Source of the DNA: Rhodeus uyekii
Taxonomy: Eukaryota; Chordata; Actinopteri; Cypriniformes; Acheilognathidae
Direction: 5' to 3'
DNA length: 64,000 nt
NCBI GenBank assembly: GCA_037043235.1
Contig: JAWRVZ010000054.1
Location: forward strand, 1,225,001-1,289,000
Shown: piece after piece, positions 38,525 to 50,995 of the stretch
Layout: each line of letters starts with the position of its first letter
Position numbering within the stretch: position 1 is the first letter of the stretch
The notes under the pieces: generated by a model
What the model saw: the letters and a program-made list of their open reading frames with translations, nothing else
Databases searched by the model: none
What the model was told of the DNA's origin: nothing
Program-made: the position numbers and the translations under genes

Positions 38525-41500
38525 ATGACAGAGTTGGATTTGTACTCGCTGCATAAAGGTGTTTTCGTGCCGAAGCATTTACACCCTCCTGAGAGCCTGA
38601 AATACTGCGAGGAGTTCACTTTCCGCCCGGACGACATCCTGATCGTCACTTATCCCAAATCCGGTGAGTTTCCATCACTAAACCGGGACTTGAGAACATC
38701 TCTTCTTAGAAAAAGTCATGCATTAAGAAATCTGTGTGAAAACTCTTTTCTGAGGATGTTTCATAGATATTTCTCTGAATGAATTACTGTAACAGAAAGA
38801 AGATCCTTGTGAAAATCAAATGCAAATACTATTCTGTCGTGCTTTAAGGAAATGCACTTATTTTGACCTGTTGAATAAATGTAAAGCACATGGAAATATT
38901 GATTATAATTTGAACTGCATTGTGCTTCTCATATCCAACATTAGATTAAAAGTATTTGAATTTCCATTTTGTTTAATTAAAAAAATGTAAATGTACGACA
39001 TACAAGTTTGAACGGAAATGACATTAATGTATATTTCAGTTTACCAGAAATGTTTGTCAACGCATTATGAAATTAAAGACTAAAGTGGTTTAAAAAGCAC
39101 AATTAATAGCATTTAACATTTAAACTATAGTCTCTTTTAGGGTACTTGTAAATACCATGTTAATTAAAAACATTCGTACATAAGTATATTCTTTTAAAGA
39201 ATGATATTTCTGTTATAGTCTTTTAAAAATACGCTTCTTTTTCACACTGGTTCTCTTGCAGAAAATACTTTTAAGTTATAATTTCAAGCTAAATACAGCC
39301 TGTTTTATTTGTGTCATGTGAGCCAATGTCATAAAAGAATCAATGAGGAATAAACAAGAACAAATCTAGTTCTAAACGCTATAGGTTTTGAAAGACGCGT
39401 GTCAATGTTTTTGAGTAAAGTCAATAGATGCACTGACCCGTGTTTTGCTCAATGGGCTCAGGTACAACATGGATGCAGGAGATCGTGCCCTTGATCGTGA
39501 GCGAGGGCGATCTGACTCCTGTGCTGACGGTGCCGAACTGGGACCGAGTGCCGTGGCTGGAGGAACACCGGGCCATTCTGCTGGGTTTAGAGCAGAGGCC
39601 GTCTCCGCGCATCTTTGCCACGCACTTCCATCACCGCATGATGAACGAGTCTTACTTCAAAATAAAGCCCAGGGTAAAAATGTTCTGATGCGCTTTTCAC
39701 ATGCGGGAAACCCTGAGCTGTTTGATACAACGCATGTTTTCTGCTTCAGGTTCTGTATGTCATGCGCAACCCGAAAGACGTGTTCACGTCCTCGTATCAC
39801 TATTATGGGATGGCCTCGTACCTGGTGAACCCGGGCACTCAAGATGAGTTCATGGAGAAGTTCCTCGATGGAAATGGTATGAGTTCAGTACAATATAACT
39901 GACTACTGGCCTGGATTTAAACTTCTGTGCAGTTCTTAATGTAGTTTGATTGGATAGATTATAACGGCTACTTTATTTAATGTGGTAACATGCAGCAATT
40001 TGAAGTCTTTATTCCTCTTTATGCTGTATTACACTTTCCTTTCCTCCACAGTCATGTTTGGGTCCTGGTTTGATCATGTGAAAGGTTGGCTGAATGCTGA
40101 AGAACAAGAATCCATCCTGCACATATTCTATGAGGAGATGATTGCTGTAAGTTGCTTCTTCATAAACACACAGGATGGCAAGAAACAGGTGAACAACCTG
40201 ATCAGGAACCATAGCAACCAAACAGGACCTGATCAGGAACCATAGCAACCAAACAGGACCTGATCAGGAACCATGGCAACCAAACAGGACCTGATCAGGA
40301 ACCATAGCAACCAAACAGGACCTGATCAGGAACCATAGCAACCAAACAGGACCTGATCAGGAACCATAGCAACCAAACAGGACCTGATCAGGAACCATAG
40401 CAACCAAACAGGACCTGATCAGGAACCATAGCAACCAAACAGGACCTGATCAGGAACCATAGCAACCAAACAGGACCTGATCAGGAACCATAGCAACCAA
40501 ACAGGACCTGATCAGGAACCATAGCAACCAAACAGGACCTGATCAGGAACCATAGCAACCAAACAGGACCTGATCAGGAACCATGGCAACCAAACAGGAC
40601 CTGATCAGGAACCATAGCAACCAAACAGGACCTGATCAGGAACCATAGCAACCAAACAGGACCTGATCAGGAACCATAGCAACCAAACAGGACCTGATCA
40701 GGAACCATAGCAACCAAACAGGACCTGATCAGGAACCATAGCAACCAAACAGGACCTGATCAGGAACCATAGCAACCAAACAGGACCTGATCAGGAACCA
40801 TAGCAACCAAACAGGACCTGATCAGGAACCATAGCAACCAAACAGGACCTGATCAGGAACCATAGCAACCAAACAGGACCTGATCAGGAACCATAGCAAC
40901 CAAACAGGACCTGATCAGGAACCATAGCAACCAAACGGGACCTGATCAGGAACCATAGCAACCAAACGGGACCTGATCAGGAACCATAGCAACCAAACGG
41001 GACCTGATCAGGAACCATAGCAACCAAACGGGACCTGATCAGGAACCATAGCAACCAAACGGGACCTGATCAGGAACCATAGCAACCAAACGGGACCTAA
41101 TCGAACCATAGCAACCAAACGGGACCTAATCAGGAACCGTAACAACCAAACGGGACCTAATCAGGAACCGTAACAACCAAACGGGACCTAATCAGGAACC
41201 GTAACAACCAAACGGAACCTAATCAGGAACCGTAACAACCAAACGGAACCTAATCAGGAACCGTAACAACCAAACTGAACCTAATCAGGAACCGTAGCAA
41301 CCAAACAGAACCTAATCAGGAACCGTAGCAACCAAACAGAACCTAATCAGAAACATTAGCAACCTAACAGGACCTAATCAGTTACCCTAGCAACCAAACA
41401 GGACCTAATCCGGAACGTTAGCAACCAAACAGGACCTAATCCGGAACGTTAGCAACCAAACAGGATCTAATCCGGAACGTTAGCAACCAAACAGGACCTA

Positions 41501-44251
41501 ATCCGGAACGTTAGCAACCAAACAGGACCTAATCCGGAACGTTAGCAACCAAACAGGACTTAATCAGTTACCCTAGTAACCAAACAGGACCTAATCAGGA
41601 ACCATAGCAACCAATTGGAACCTAATCAGGAACCATAGCAACCAATTGGAACCTAATCAGGAACCATAGCAACCAATTGGAACCTAATCAGGAACCATTG
41701 CAATGAAACTGGACCTAATCAGGAACAGTAGCAACCAAACAGGACCTAATCAGGAACCGTAGCCATCAAACAGGACCTAATCCGGAACGTTAGCAACCAA
41801 ACAGGACCTAATCAGAAATCGTAGCAACCAAACATGACCTAATCAGTTACCCTAGCAACCAAACAGGACCTAATCTGGAACGTTAGCAACCAAGCAGGAC
41901 CTAATCGGAAACCGTAGCAACCAAAGAGGACCTAATCAGGAATGTTAGCAACCAAACAGGACCTAATCAGAAATCGTAGCAACCAAACAGGACCTAATCA
42001 GTGACCCTAGCAACCAAACAGGACCTAATCAGTGACCCTAGCAACCAAACAGGACCTAATCAGTTACCCTAGCAACCAAACAGAATCTAATCTGGAACCA
42101 TAGCAACCAAACGGAACCTAATCTGGAACCATAGCAACCAAACGGAACCTAATCAGGATCTATAGCAACCAAGCATGACCTAATCAGTAACCATAGCAAC
42201 TAAACAGAACCTAATCAGGAACCGACGCTGCATCAAAAATCTAATATTTCCCTACTATATAGCATGTGAAGACAGAGTAGATTGCTTGAATACTTAGTAA
42301 GCAAAGTCTCCAGAATACGTATGACTGACGTGTGACATGATGAACACTTTTCCCATGATGCCATGGGAGAGGATTCGTGAACTGAGGTCACATGATAATG
42401 ACAACATGCGAATGTAGATTACATTCATACTATATAGAACACACTTCCGTTTTTTTAATTATTGCAATGTACATTTTAAATGTCGGTCGGCAATCGGGCC
42501 GTTCTGAGCGTCGGCCGGCTGTCAAGACCCGCTAAAGAACTTGCGCTGATGAATTCAGACTGTGTATTAGCCAAAAAAAACTGACAGCGCCAACGGTGCA
42601 GAAAACACTGAAAAAACGTAGTCAACCGACGCTCTGAAACGGCCCGACTGCCGGCCATCGGTTTCGTGTCTCTGGCTTAAGACTGCGCAACTGCGCAAAC
42701 ACCAATGCTCTACTGGTTGAGCAACAGGAAAGCCATAGTAATGACAACATGGCGAAGGTAGATTACATTGATACTATATAGAAGTAATTGCATCTTCAAA
42801 ATAAGTACCTACTCCAGTTTTCCTGTGTCTCAAACAGTAGAGAGTGGTGCTTACAACATCAAGGTCATGGGTTCGATTCCCAGGGAAAGCATGAACTAAT
42901 TAGAATGTCAATGTGTTTCTTGAAAGCGATGATAAAAGCGTCTGATAAATGCATGAATGTAGCATTTCCTTTGAAATGCTAATCCTTTGACCTATGGTGT
43001 CAGTTGCGTCGCTTCACCGGCATTCATAAAGTCTCTCCTGTGGCATCATGGATACTAAAGTGTCCTTCCAGAAAAAGACTTGCATTTTGACTGAAACGTC
43101 CTCAGAACAGATGATAAACGTGTCTCTTCTCACAGCAGGAGTGAATGTGCAGGTTCGGTTTATTGCTTATTTTTATTAAGCTCAGAGTTCGAGGGTTTTT
43201 GTAATTGTGAGATAACCGTCGGGTCAGATTGTCTTGATTCTCTCTGCAGATGAGCTGCTCAAGAGCGAGTCTCGCGATTGCAACGTCTTTAATCAGGTTA
43301 TTTATTATTCCCAGGTTGGGTGAAGGACGTGGAATCAAAGTGTATAGTTTCTGTAATCAATAAAAATGAGGGTTTTTTTTATAGTCGTGAGCAGCTTCGG
43401 GCTTTTACTGACGGAATCAGCATTTGAAGTCATAATCTCTTCGTTTATTATGTTATCAGCAGTTGTGATTTTGCCAAGTGGTTCAAGGTCTTTTTCAAGG
43501 CCTCTCTGATGCAATCTCTGCTTTCTCATGTCCTCAAACCTCAGCTGAACTTGTCCAAAGTCCTCTTCTCCGTTTCACATGACCGCTTTTCTCAAAAAGA
43601 GTGTAAAATAAACAAACGAGGAAGCGGCAAATCGGCATATTGTTCACATTTGAAGTGGAGGACTTTCTGTTTTTTGTACAGTAAAAGACTGATATTCTTC
43701 TGAAAATGCATCACGCTTTCCAACATGTGATCCTTCATGTCTTTGGCAGGATTTGAAAGGATCGGTGGAGAAAATCTCCCAGTTTCTTGGGAAGTCTCTG
43801 AAGCCAGACGTGACGGAGAAAATCGCTGAGCAGTGCGTCTTCAAGAACATGAAGCAGAACAAGATGTCCAACCTTTCTCTGGTTCCACAAGAATTCATGG
43901 ACCAGAAGAAATCCGAGTTCTTGAGGAAAGGTGACGTATTTATTCGGCCAAAAATAAAATCAGAAAAGTGGCAATTTACTTAAAAAACTGTGAAACATCT
44001 GAGAGCTTTGTGTTAGAAACAGAGATCTACGTCATTTCTGAGTGAATTATCCAGAGTTTCTCTTGAATATGATTTGATTCTATGCAGTTTTTCCATCATG
44101 TTCCCAGAGTTAATGCAATCTTCTCTTGTTTTCCTCGTCAGGAATCGCCGGCGACTGGAAGAATCTCTTCACCGAGGCTCAAGAGCAGCGATTTGATGCT
44201 GCATATAAAGACAAAATGAAAGATGTGAAATTCAAATTCCCGTGGGACTGA
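38525..44251 (+). CDS. sult2: Cytosolic sulfotransferase, SULT2 type, copy 1 (6 exons, 287 codons)
   Basis: Exons: 38525-38663, 39462-39673, 39750-39876, 40052-40146, 43750-43930, 44142-44251 (TGA at 44249). Phases join to 287 codons, normal for the family. The enzyme moves a sulfonate from PAPS to hydroxyl groups; SULT2 members act mainly on hydroxysteroids and bile-alcohol-like substrates in the cytosol. Motifs: 5'-phosphosulfate loop TYPKSGTTW (residues 42-50, split across intron 1), catalytic His in FATHFH (His101), 3'-phosphate site YVMRNPKDVFTSS (Arg123, Ser131), and RKGIAGDWKN (about 250-259). The usual KxxxTVxxxE dimer motif reads KNLFTEAQEQ. Intron 4 is about 3.6 kb because of a 31-bp minisatellite. 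SULT2 assignment rests on the whole sequence pattern; the exact fish subfamily number is not certain. Confidence 0.93.
40198..42225 (+). repeat. 31-bp minisatellite, about 65 copies, in intron 4 of sulfotransferase copy 1
   Basis: The unit contains AGGAACCATAGCAACCAAAC followed by AGGACCTGATC. The left third is almost perfectly homogeneous, including the 10-bp palindrome CCTGATCAGG. Further right the units pass through CGGGACCTGATC and CGGGACCTAATC variants and then become strongly divergent. Copy 2 of the gene has no such array. Confidence 0.97.
42818..42965 (+). mobile_element. tRNA-derived SINE (family A)
   Basis: Plus-strand copy in intron 4 of sulfotransferase copy 1. A head-only fragment on the other strand lies at about 42701-42738. 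Confidence 0.8.
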
Positions 44252-44277
44252 AACACGTCCGTTTCATCTGTCCTGCT

Positions 44278-44425
44278 TTTACATTCATGCATTTATCAGC
44301 TGCTTTTATCGTCGCATTCAAGAAACGGATTGACATTCTAATCAGTTCTTGCTTTCCCTGGGAATCGAACCCATGACCTTGATGTTGCAAGCGCCACTCT
44401 CTACTGTTAGAGATACAGGAAAACC
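44278..44425 (-). mobile_element. tRNA-derived SINE (family A)
   Basis: Minus-strand copy about 30 bases after the stop of sulfotransferase copy 1, absent after copy 2. It therefore inserted after the duplication, or the duplicated block ends just before it. Confidence 0.8.
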
Positions 44426-44508
44426 CAAAGCTATCCTACTTTTAGTAATTTTGATGTACAGCAGACAGAACTTTAACTCATATATTTCAATGTATTATTA
44501 TTTTTTTA

Positions 44509-44514
44509 AATAAA
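44509..44514 (+). terminator. Probable polyadenylation signal, sulfotransferase copy 1
   Basis: An AATAAA hexamer lies about 260 bases after the stop codon, just past a minus-strand SINE that sits in the 3' region. Confidence 0.45.
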
Positions 44515-44708
44515 AATGAATAATAATTGAATTGTTGTTTGTTGATTTCCTCTGATTATAGTATTAAGTGTAAAATATTTACAGCAAGAGAAGAATTATC
44601 AGCATCAAGAGCAGGAAGTCGTGCACAATACATCATTATGATCTGCTTATTGCGAAAGAGCCTTATTTATGATTCCAGTAACTCACTATCAGCAATGAGA
44701 TCTGTGGC

Positions 44709-45965
44709 GTATGGCAAGCCATTTTCACTTTAATTCCTTCTCAGAACAAGAATTCTTGACATCAAGTCAGTTTTGCACTAGTAGGAACTGTAACTCTTGT
44801 ATAATACATAAAATAGTAATTGAACTTGTTTTGTGCTAGGTGTTCTCAAAGCATGAGTTCCCTGGAAAACGAATACAATTTTTACTAGAAAACAAAAATA
44901 ATTTTTACAATGAGGAATAATATTTCTGAAATGTGAAATTAGTAAGAAATCAATTCTTGATCAACAATTGAATTTGAATGGGAGCTAATGCTGAGATTTA
45001 ACATTTACACTCATGCATTTATCAGATGCTTTTATCTTTGCATTCAAGAAACACATTGACATTCTAATCAGTTCTTGCTTTCCCTGGGGATCAAACCCAT
45101 GACCTTGCTGTAGCATGCTCCACACTCTACATTCTTGTCAAAAAATCCCAAAGTATTCCAATAAGGATTCGAATTAGAATTTCTATCATTTTGGAACCAT
45201 TTCTTACAGGATTTCGATATGATTCGTCTTACATGAATATCCTATAATTTCTTCAAGATTTTATTGGGAACCGATCCATATTCAGGTCTAGGTGCACTTT
45301 TCCAATTTTTATTTTACTGATAAATAGTAGTTATTGATTGTGTTGTAATTAATTTAAACTCACTTTGATGTTTGTTGAGCTGCAGTCACATTATAAACAA
45401 GATATCAAATATAAAACAATATACAGGAGAAACTGAAATTACATTAAATTAAATCAGAATATCCAATAAGATTCTACAGGACAAAGTGAATTTCCAATAG
45501 AGGTTTTTGGCAAGGGACTGTTTGAGCTACAGGAAAGATTTTATGTTTTTTTATTAGTTAATTGAATTGTTGATATCAAGAATTCGATTTCTGCGAGTAA
45601 TGATATCAGTGTCGATGTGAAGAGTAACATTGAAACTCGTGAAAGCGGGATTGTTGTTCTGTATGTGTTGAGTTTAAAGTGTGCTTTGTCATCTCTATCT
45701 CGTGTAGAAACCAAACAAAACATTCAACAGTGCTTATCATTCCTTCACAACTCTTCATTTAAACATAACTCATAGACATATCGAGGTCAACGTCTCCTCT
45801 ATAAACAGCGTCATAGCAACAACTTGACATCATTACCGTAATACCTCTTAAACAATTAACAACGGTAACCTGTATATTACCGTATTACATGAGATAAGAG
45901 CGCAATATTTTACAGCATGTCTGATCCCCTGGGAAAGATTAAAGGTGAATAACGCTTGCCATACA
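44709..45965. mobile_element. Inverted-repeat element just upstream of sulfotransferase copy 2
   Basis: This is the sister of the element at 37.6-38.4 kb, with the same inverted termini (TATGGCAAGCCATT and CGCTTGCCATAC) and shared interior stretches such as AGAAATCAATTCTTGATCAA. It is longer because a minus-strand SINE (45.00-45.54 kb, itself interrupted) has entered it. The element therefore predates the sulfotransferase duplication or travelled with it. Confidence 0.6.
45000..45538 (-). mobile_element. SINE (family A) split by another insertion
   Basis: Body at 45000-45132 and head fragment (TGTTTGAGCTACAGGAAAG) at 45519-45538. They are separated by about 385 bp with imperfect inverted ends (ATTCTTGTCAAAAAATC and TTTTTGGCAAGGGA). 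Confidence 0.7.
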
Positions 45966-46047
45966 GTTCTGGAGATCTCGCGGAATCGCAAGCTCTTCAT
46001 CAGCTGTTAGCTGGAGTTTCTGCGTTATTGCTCGTGCTTTGATCAGA

Positions 46048-49000
46048 ATGACAGAGTTGGATTTGTACTCGCTGCATAAAGGTGTTTTCGTGCCGAAGCA
46101 TTTACACCCTCCTGAGTGCCTGAAGTACTACGAGGAGTTCACTTTCCGCCCGGACGACATCCTGATCGTCACTTATCCCAAATCCGGTGAGTTTCCGTCA
46201 CTAAACAGGGACGTTTCCTTCACATAAGAAGTCATGCATTAAGAATTCTGTCTAAAACAGGGACGGGAAATTACGTTTTTTAGTTAGGTGAGGTGTTTGT
46301 TGAACTCATAATGCCCTGCGCTCTTTCACTTTCTCCGCTCTAGTTGTTTCTAACTTTGATTTTCTGGTTGAAAGTATGTTCGGTACAGTTTTTGACAGGG
46401 TCGCTTCATAAATATCGGTTACTGTAAGTGAACTACTGTAACAATCTCTTTGGGTTGTATACTTTTAAATTGCAGCAGAAAGACAGTAGATTCCCTCATA
46501 ATGCTGTCTAGGAAGGAAACTCCCTAAATACTTCTCGCTGCACACTACTCGCTGCACACTACACAATACTCACTGCACACTACACGCTACACACTATACA
46601 CTACTCGCTACACACTACACAATACTCACTGCACACTACACGCTGCACACTATACACTACTCGCTACACACTACACAATACTCACTGCACACTACTCGCT
46701 GCACACTACACAGTACTCACTGCACACTACTCGCTGCACACTACACAATACTCACTGCACACTACTCGCTGCACAATACTCACTGCACACTACACAATAC
46801 TCGCTGCACACTACACAATACTCACTGCACACTACTCGCTGCACACTACTCGCTGCACACTGCACACTACTCACTGCACACTACTCGCTGCACACTACAC
46901 ACTACTCAATGCACACTACTCGCTGCACACTACACAATACTCACTGCACACTACTCGCTGCACAATACTCACTGCACACTACACAATACTCGCTGCACAC
47001 TACACAATACTCACTGCACACTACTCACTGCACACTGCACACTACTCGCTGCACACTGCACACTACTCTGCACTCTGCACAATACGCACTACTCGCTGCA
47101 CACTGCACAATACTCACTGCACACTACTCGCTGCACACTACAAACTACTCGCTGCACACTACTCGCTGCACACTACTCACTGCACACTACTCGCTGCACA
47201 CTACTCGCTGCACACTACTCGCTGCACACTACTCGCTGCACACTACACAATACTCACTGCACACTACTCGCTGCACACTACACAATACACACTGCACACT
47301 ACTCGCTGCACACTACTCACTGCACACTACTCGCTGCCCACTACTCGCTGCACACTGCACACTACTCTGCACAATACGCACTACTCGCTGCACACTGCAC
47401 AATACTCACTGCACACTACTCACTGCACACTACTCGCTGCACACTACACACTACTCAATGCACACTACTCGCTGCACACTACACAATACTCACTGCACAC
47501 TACTCGCTGCACACTACAAACTACTCACTGCACACTACTCGCTGCACGCTACACAATACTCACTGCACACTACTCGCTGCACACTACACACTACTTGCTG
47601 CACAATACTCACTGCATAATGCACAATACTCGCTGCACACTACACACTACTTGCTGCACAATACTCACTGCACAATACTCGCTGCACACTGTACACTCCT
47701 CGCTGCACACTGCACAATACTCACTGCACAATACTCGCTGCACGGTGCACACTGCTCGCTGCACACTGCTCGCTGCACACTGCTCGCTGCACACTGCTCG
47801 CTGCACACTACTCACTGTACGCTGCACAATGCACGCTGCACAATACACACTACTTGCTGCACACTGCTCACTGCACGCTACTCGCTGCACAGTACTCACT
47901 GCATGCTACACACTACTCGCTGCACACTGCTCACTGCACGCTACTCGCTGCACGCTGCACACTACTCGCTGGACACTGCACACTGCTCACTACACACCAC
48001 ACGCTGCTCACTACACATATTTATTTCAGATATCCCTCCATTGACAGTCTCCGCAACTGTCACGTTCAAGTCTCAGAAAGGTCTTCATTATAGTGATCCG
48101 TGTGACTTCAGTGGTTTAACCTCAATTTAATGAAGCCATGTTCGTGCAAAAAATTAATTACTAGATTATTAACAAAATGCTAATAAACAACCTTCATTTT
48201 TGTGTGTGAATGTTTTTGAGTAAAGTCAATAGATGCACTGACCCGTGTTTTGCTCAATGGGCTCAGGCACAACATGGATGCAGGAGATCGTGCCCTTGAT
48301 CGTGAGCGAGGGCGATCTGACGCCTGTGCTGACGGTGCCGAACTGGGACCGAGTGCCGTGGCTGGAGGAACACCGGGCCATTCTGCTGGGTTTAGAGAAG
48401 AGACCGTCTCCGCGCATCTTTGCCACGCACTTCCATCACCGCATGATGAACGAGTCTTACTTCAAAATAAAGCCCAGGGTAAAAATGTTCTGATGCGCTT
48501 TTCACATGCGGGAAACCCTGAGCTGTTTGATACAACGCATGTTTTCTGCTTCAGGTTCTGTATGTCATGCGCAACCCGAAAGACGTGTTCACGTCCTCGT
48601 TTCACTATTATGGGATGGCCTCGTACCTGGTGAACCCGGGCACTCAAGATGAGTTCATGGAGAAGTTCCTCGACGGAAACAGTACGAGTTCAGATCTCTT
48701 TCACAGTATCAGTATTGGGTAATTAATGTTAGTAAAACGTTCTGTGTTTGTTAGCTGTGATGTTTTTTACTAGAGCAAACAAACCAAAGGCTCAAAGTAC
48801 AAAAGCAACGTTATCAATCACCAAACAACACTGGTTACATATCAGCTTAAATATGCAACTTTTGTGGTAATAATAATAATAATAATAATAATATGAATAG
48901 CATCTTTTTCACTTAGTTCTGTAATGGAGTTGTTAGAGTTTTTGTGTGATTGGGGCATTTAAACGCGATTCCTTTCCTCCACAGTCATGTTTGGGTCCTG

Positions 49001-49939
49001 GTTTGATCATGTGAAAGGTTGGCTTAATGCTGGAGAACAAGAATCCATCCTGCACATATTCTATGAGGAGATGATCGCTGTAAGTTTGAGTGAATATGCA
49101 GCTTCAGTTTCTGACTTAATCTTTATTACAGCTGTTAATCTTATAAAACCTGCTCTTGCAAAGCAGCGAGACCTGCTCCCATTTCAGTGTTTCCCAACCT
49201 TTTGTCCTTGAACTTTCCAGCGCACTTGCGTATATGTAAATAATCCCTGCATTCGGGTTTCTTATCGTATTTTTGCAATGCTAACTAAAACTCTGGCAAG
49301 AGTTCTACTTTTCAAGATATTAAATCTTTGAAAATTTTAAAATTAAAAATTAAATTTTATGGTTTTACAAAGCAAATATGGTTATCGGTATCTGACAAAT
49401 TTCTCATATCATGTGATCCTTCATGTCTTTGGCAGGATTTGAAAGGATCGGTGGAGAAAATCTCCCAGTTTCTTGGGAAGTCTCTGAAACCGGATGTGAC
49501 GGAGAAAATCGCTGAGCAGTGCGTCTTCAAGAACATGAAGCAGAACAAGATGTCCAACTTTTCTCTGGTTCCGGAAGAATTCATGGACCAGAAGAAATCC
49601 GAGTTCTTGAGGAAAGGTGACGTATTCATTCGACCAAAAATAAAATCAGAAAAGTGGCAATTTACTTAAAAAACTGTGAGAAACATCCAAGAGCTTTGTG
49701 TCAGAAACGGAGATCTACGTCATTTCTGAGTGAATTATCCAGAGTTTCTCTTGAATATGATTTGATTCTATGCAGTTTTTCCATCCTTTTCCCAGAGTTA
49801 CTGCAATCTTCTCTTGTTTTCCTCGTCAGGAATCGCGGGCGACTGGAAGAATCTCTTCACCGAGGCTCAAGAGCAGCGATTTGATGCTGCATATAAAGAC
49901 AAAATGAAAGATGTGAAATTTAAATTCCCATGGGACTGA
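46048..49939 (+). CDS. sult2: Cytosolic sulfotransferase, SULT2 type, copy 2 (6 exons, 287 codons)
   Basis: Exons: 46048-46186, 48267-48478, 48555-48681, 48985-49079, 49436-49616, 49830-49939 (TGA at 49937). This is a tandem duplicate of the gene at 38,525, with the same exon sizes and phases and only about eight amino-acid differences in 287 residues. Examples are SLKYC to CLKYY, LEQR to LEKR, SYHYYG to SFHYYG, GNV to GNI, NAEEQ to NAGEQ, and NLSLVPQ to NFSLVPE. PAPS-binding and catalytic residues are all kept, so both copies look functional. Intron 1 is enlarged by a CTCGCTGCACACTA-type satellite, while intron 4 is only 356 bases. Substrate differences cannot be predicted. Confidence 0.93.
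46531..48016 (+). repeat. Satellite of CACTGCACACTACTCGCTG-type units in intron 1 of sulfotransferase copy 2
   Basis: About 1.5 kb are built from short interspersed units (CTCGCTGCACACTA, CACAATACTCACTGCA, CTGCACACTG) in irregular order. It is low in stop codons, which creates long meaningless reading frames on both strands. The equivalent intron of copy 1 lacks it. Confidence 0.95.
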
Positions 49940-50122
49940 AACGCGTCCGTTTCATCTGTCCTGCTTTTATTAACCCTTTGGTGATTGTTTACTACAACAC
50001 ACTCGTAAGTGTGTGATTTAATTATATCCATCTCACATTATTCCTCTTTCCTTTTTATACATCATTTGTTTCTATTCGTTTATAATAATCACAGAAGTGG
50101 TTATTCTTCTGAGCAGTGCCTT

Positions 50123-50128
50123 AATAAA
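50123..50128 (+). terminator. Probable polyadenylation signal, sulfotransferase copy 2
   Basis: An AATAAA hexamer lies about 185 bases after the stop codon. It is not shared with copy 1, whose 3' flank diverges soon after the stop. Confidence 0.45.
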
Positions 50129-50559
50129 ATGACAGTTTTAAAGGATACGAATATTAACATTCCACTTTTTGAATAAAAGTACTGTATTAATGAGAGTGAA
50201 AATGATTTATTTCAGTTAATTAAGCTTACTATTCCAGTGTGGTTTCCTAACACTTTACAGTAAGGTACATTAACCAATAAAGAGCAATATATTATTTTTA
50301 ACAGCATTTATTAACCTTTAATGCTAGTAAAATGTTAACGGATGCAACATTGTATCTTAAAAATGTATGAATAAATAAGAAATAAATGCTACAGAAGAAG
50401 TGTGTATTCTTGACAAATTAAGTCTTGCAAAGTGTTTCCTGTGATTATTGTACTATGACATTTAAAGATCAACTATGTTATATTTTCCAGTATAAAAAAA
50501 GTTATTGCATGTAATGATCGAGTACATCATGAACTGATCTTGCATCAATGCGGTTTGCC

Positions 50560-50760
50560 TTTGATTAGTGCTCAAATTCGGACTACTTTAGGCCCGCCTC
50601 TGCGGAGGAACATAGCGCATGCGCGACTCGCCTTAGATGTAAACAGAGAAAAGTAGTTCCGCATGTGTTGTTCTTCCGCCGCGGAACCAACGAAGAAGAC
50701 GTTTGAAAGCCGCCGCTCTGAATCCGGAGTCAAACTCTTCCACATGTTTGCTGTTCAAAC
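50560..50760 (+). promoter_or_regulatory. GC/CpG-rich promoter-like patch
   Basis: CpG-dense sequence (GCATGCGCGACTCGCC, TTCCGCCGCGGAACC, AAGCCGCCGCTC) stands out in AT-rich surroundings between the sulfotransferases and the LOTUS gene. It probably marks a transcription start, and the putative small gene at 50,996 begins about 250 bases downstream. A degraded mobile element could also look like this. Confidence 0.35.
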
Positions 50761-50995
50761 TTATAAATGGTGTTTTTGTCCTTTTGGAATAATGCAGTTC
50801 TAAGAAGCAGATTATGATTCATTTTCTGCACTTTCCCTTCTAGCTAAAACTTAAAATCTCCATTTCAGTGAAACTTGATGATTTTCTGAAGAGATTTGGA
50901 CTGAAATGTTTTGTTCGGTACAGTGAGGATTATTTATATATTTATGTTTCTGGAGAACATCTCGTGTTTGATGACTAGAGAAAGAATAGAAGAGA

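Noticed and set aside
46909..48130. Frames of 236, 159 and 149 codons
   Set aside because: They run through the CTCGCTGCACACTA satellite, with Cys/Thr/His repeats in several frames. A repeat artefact inside sulfotransferase intron 1.
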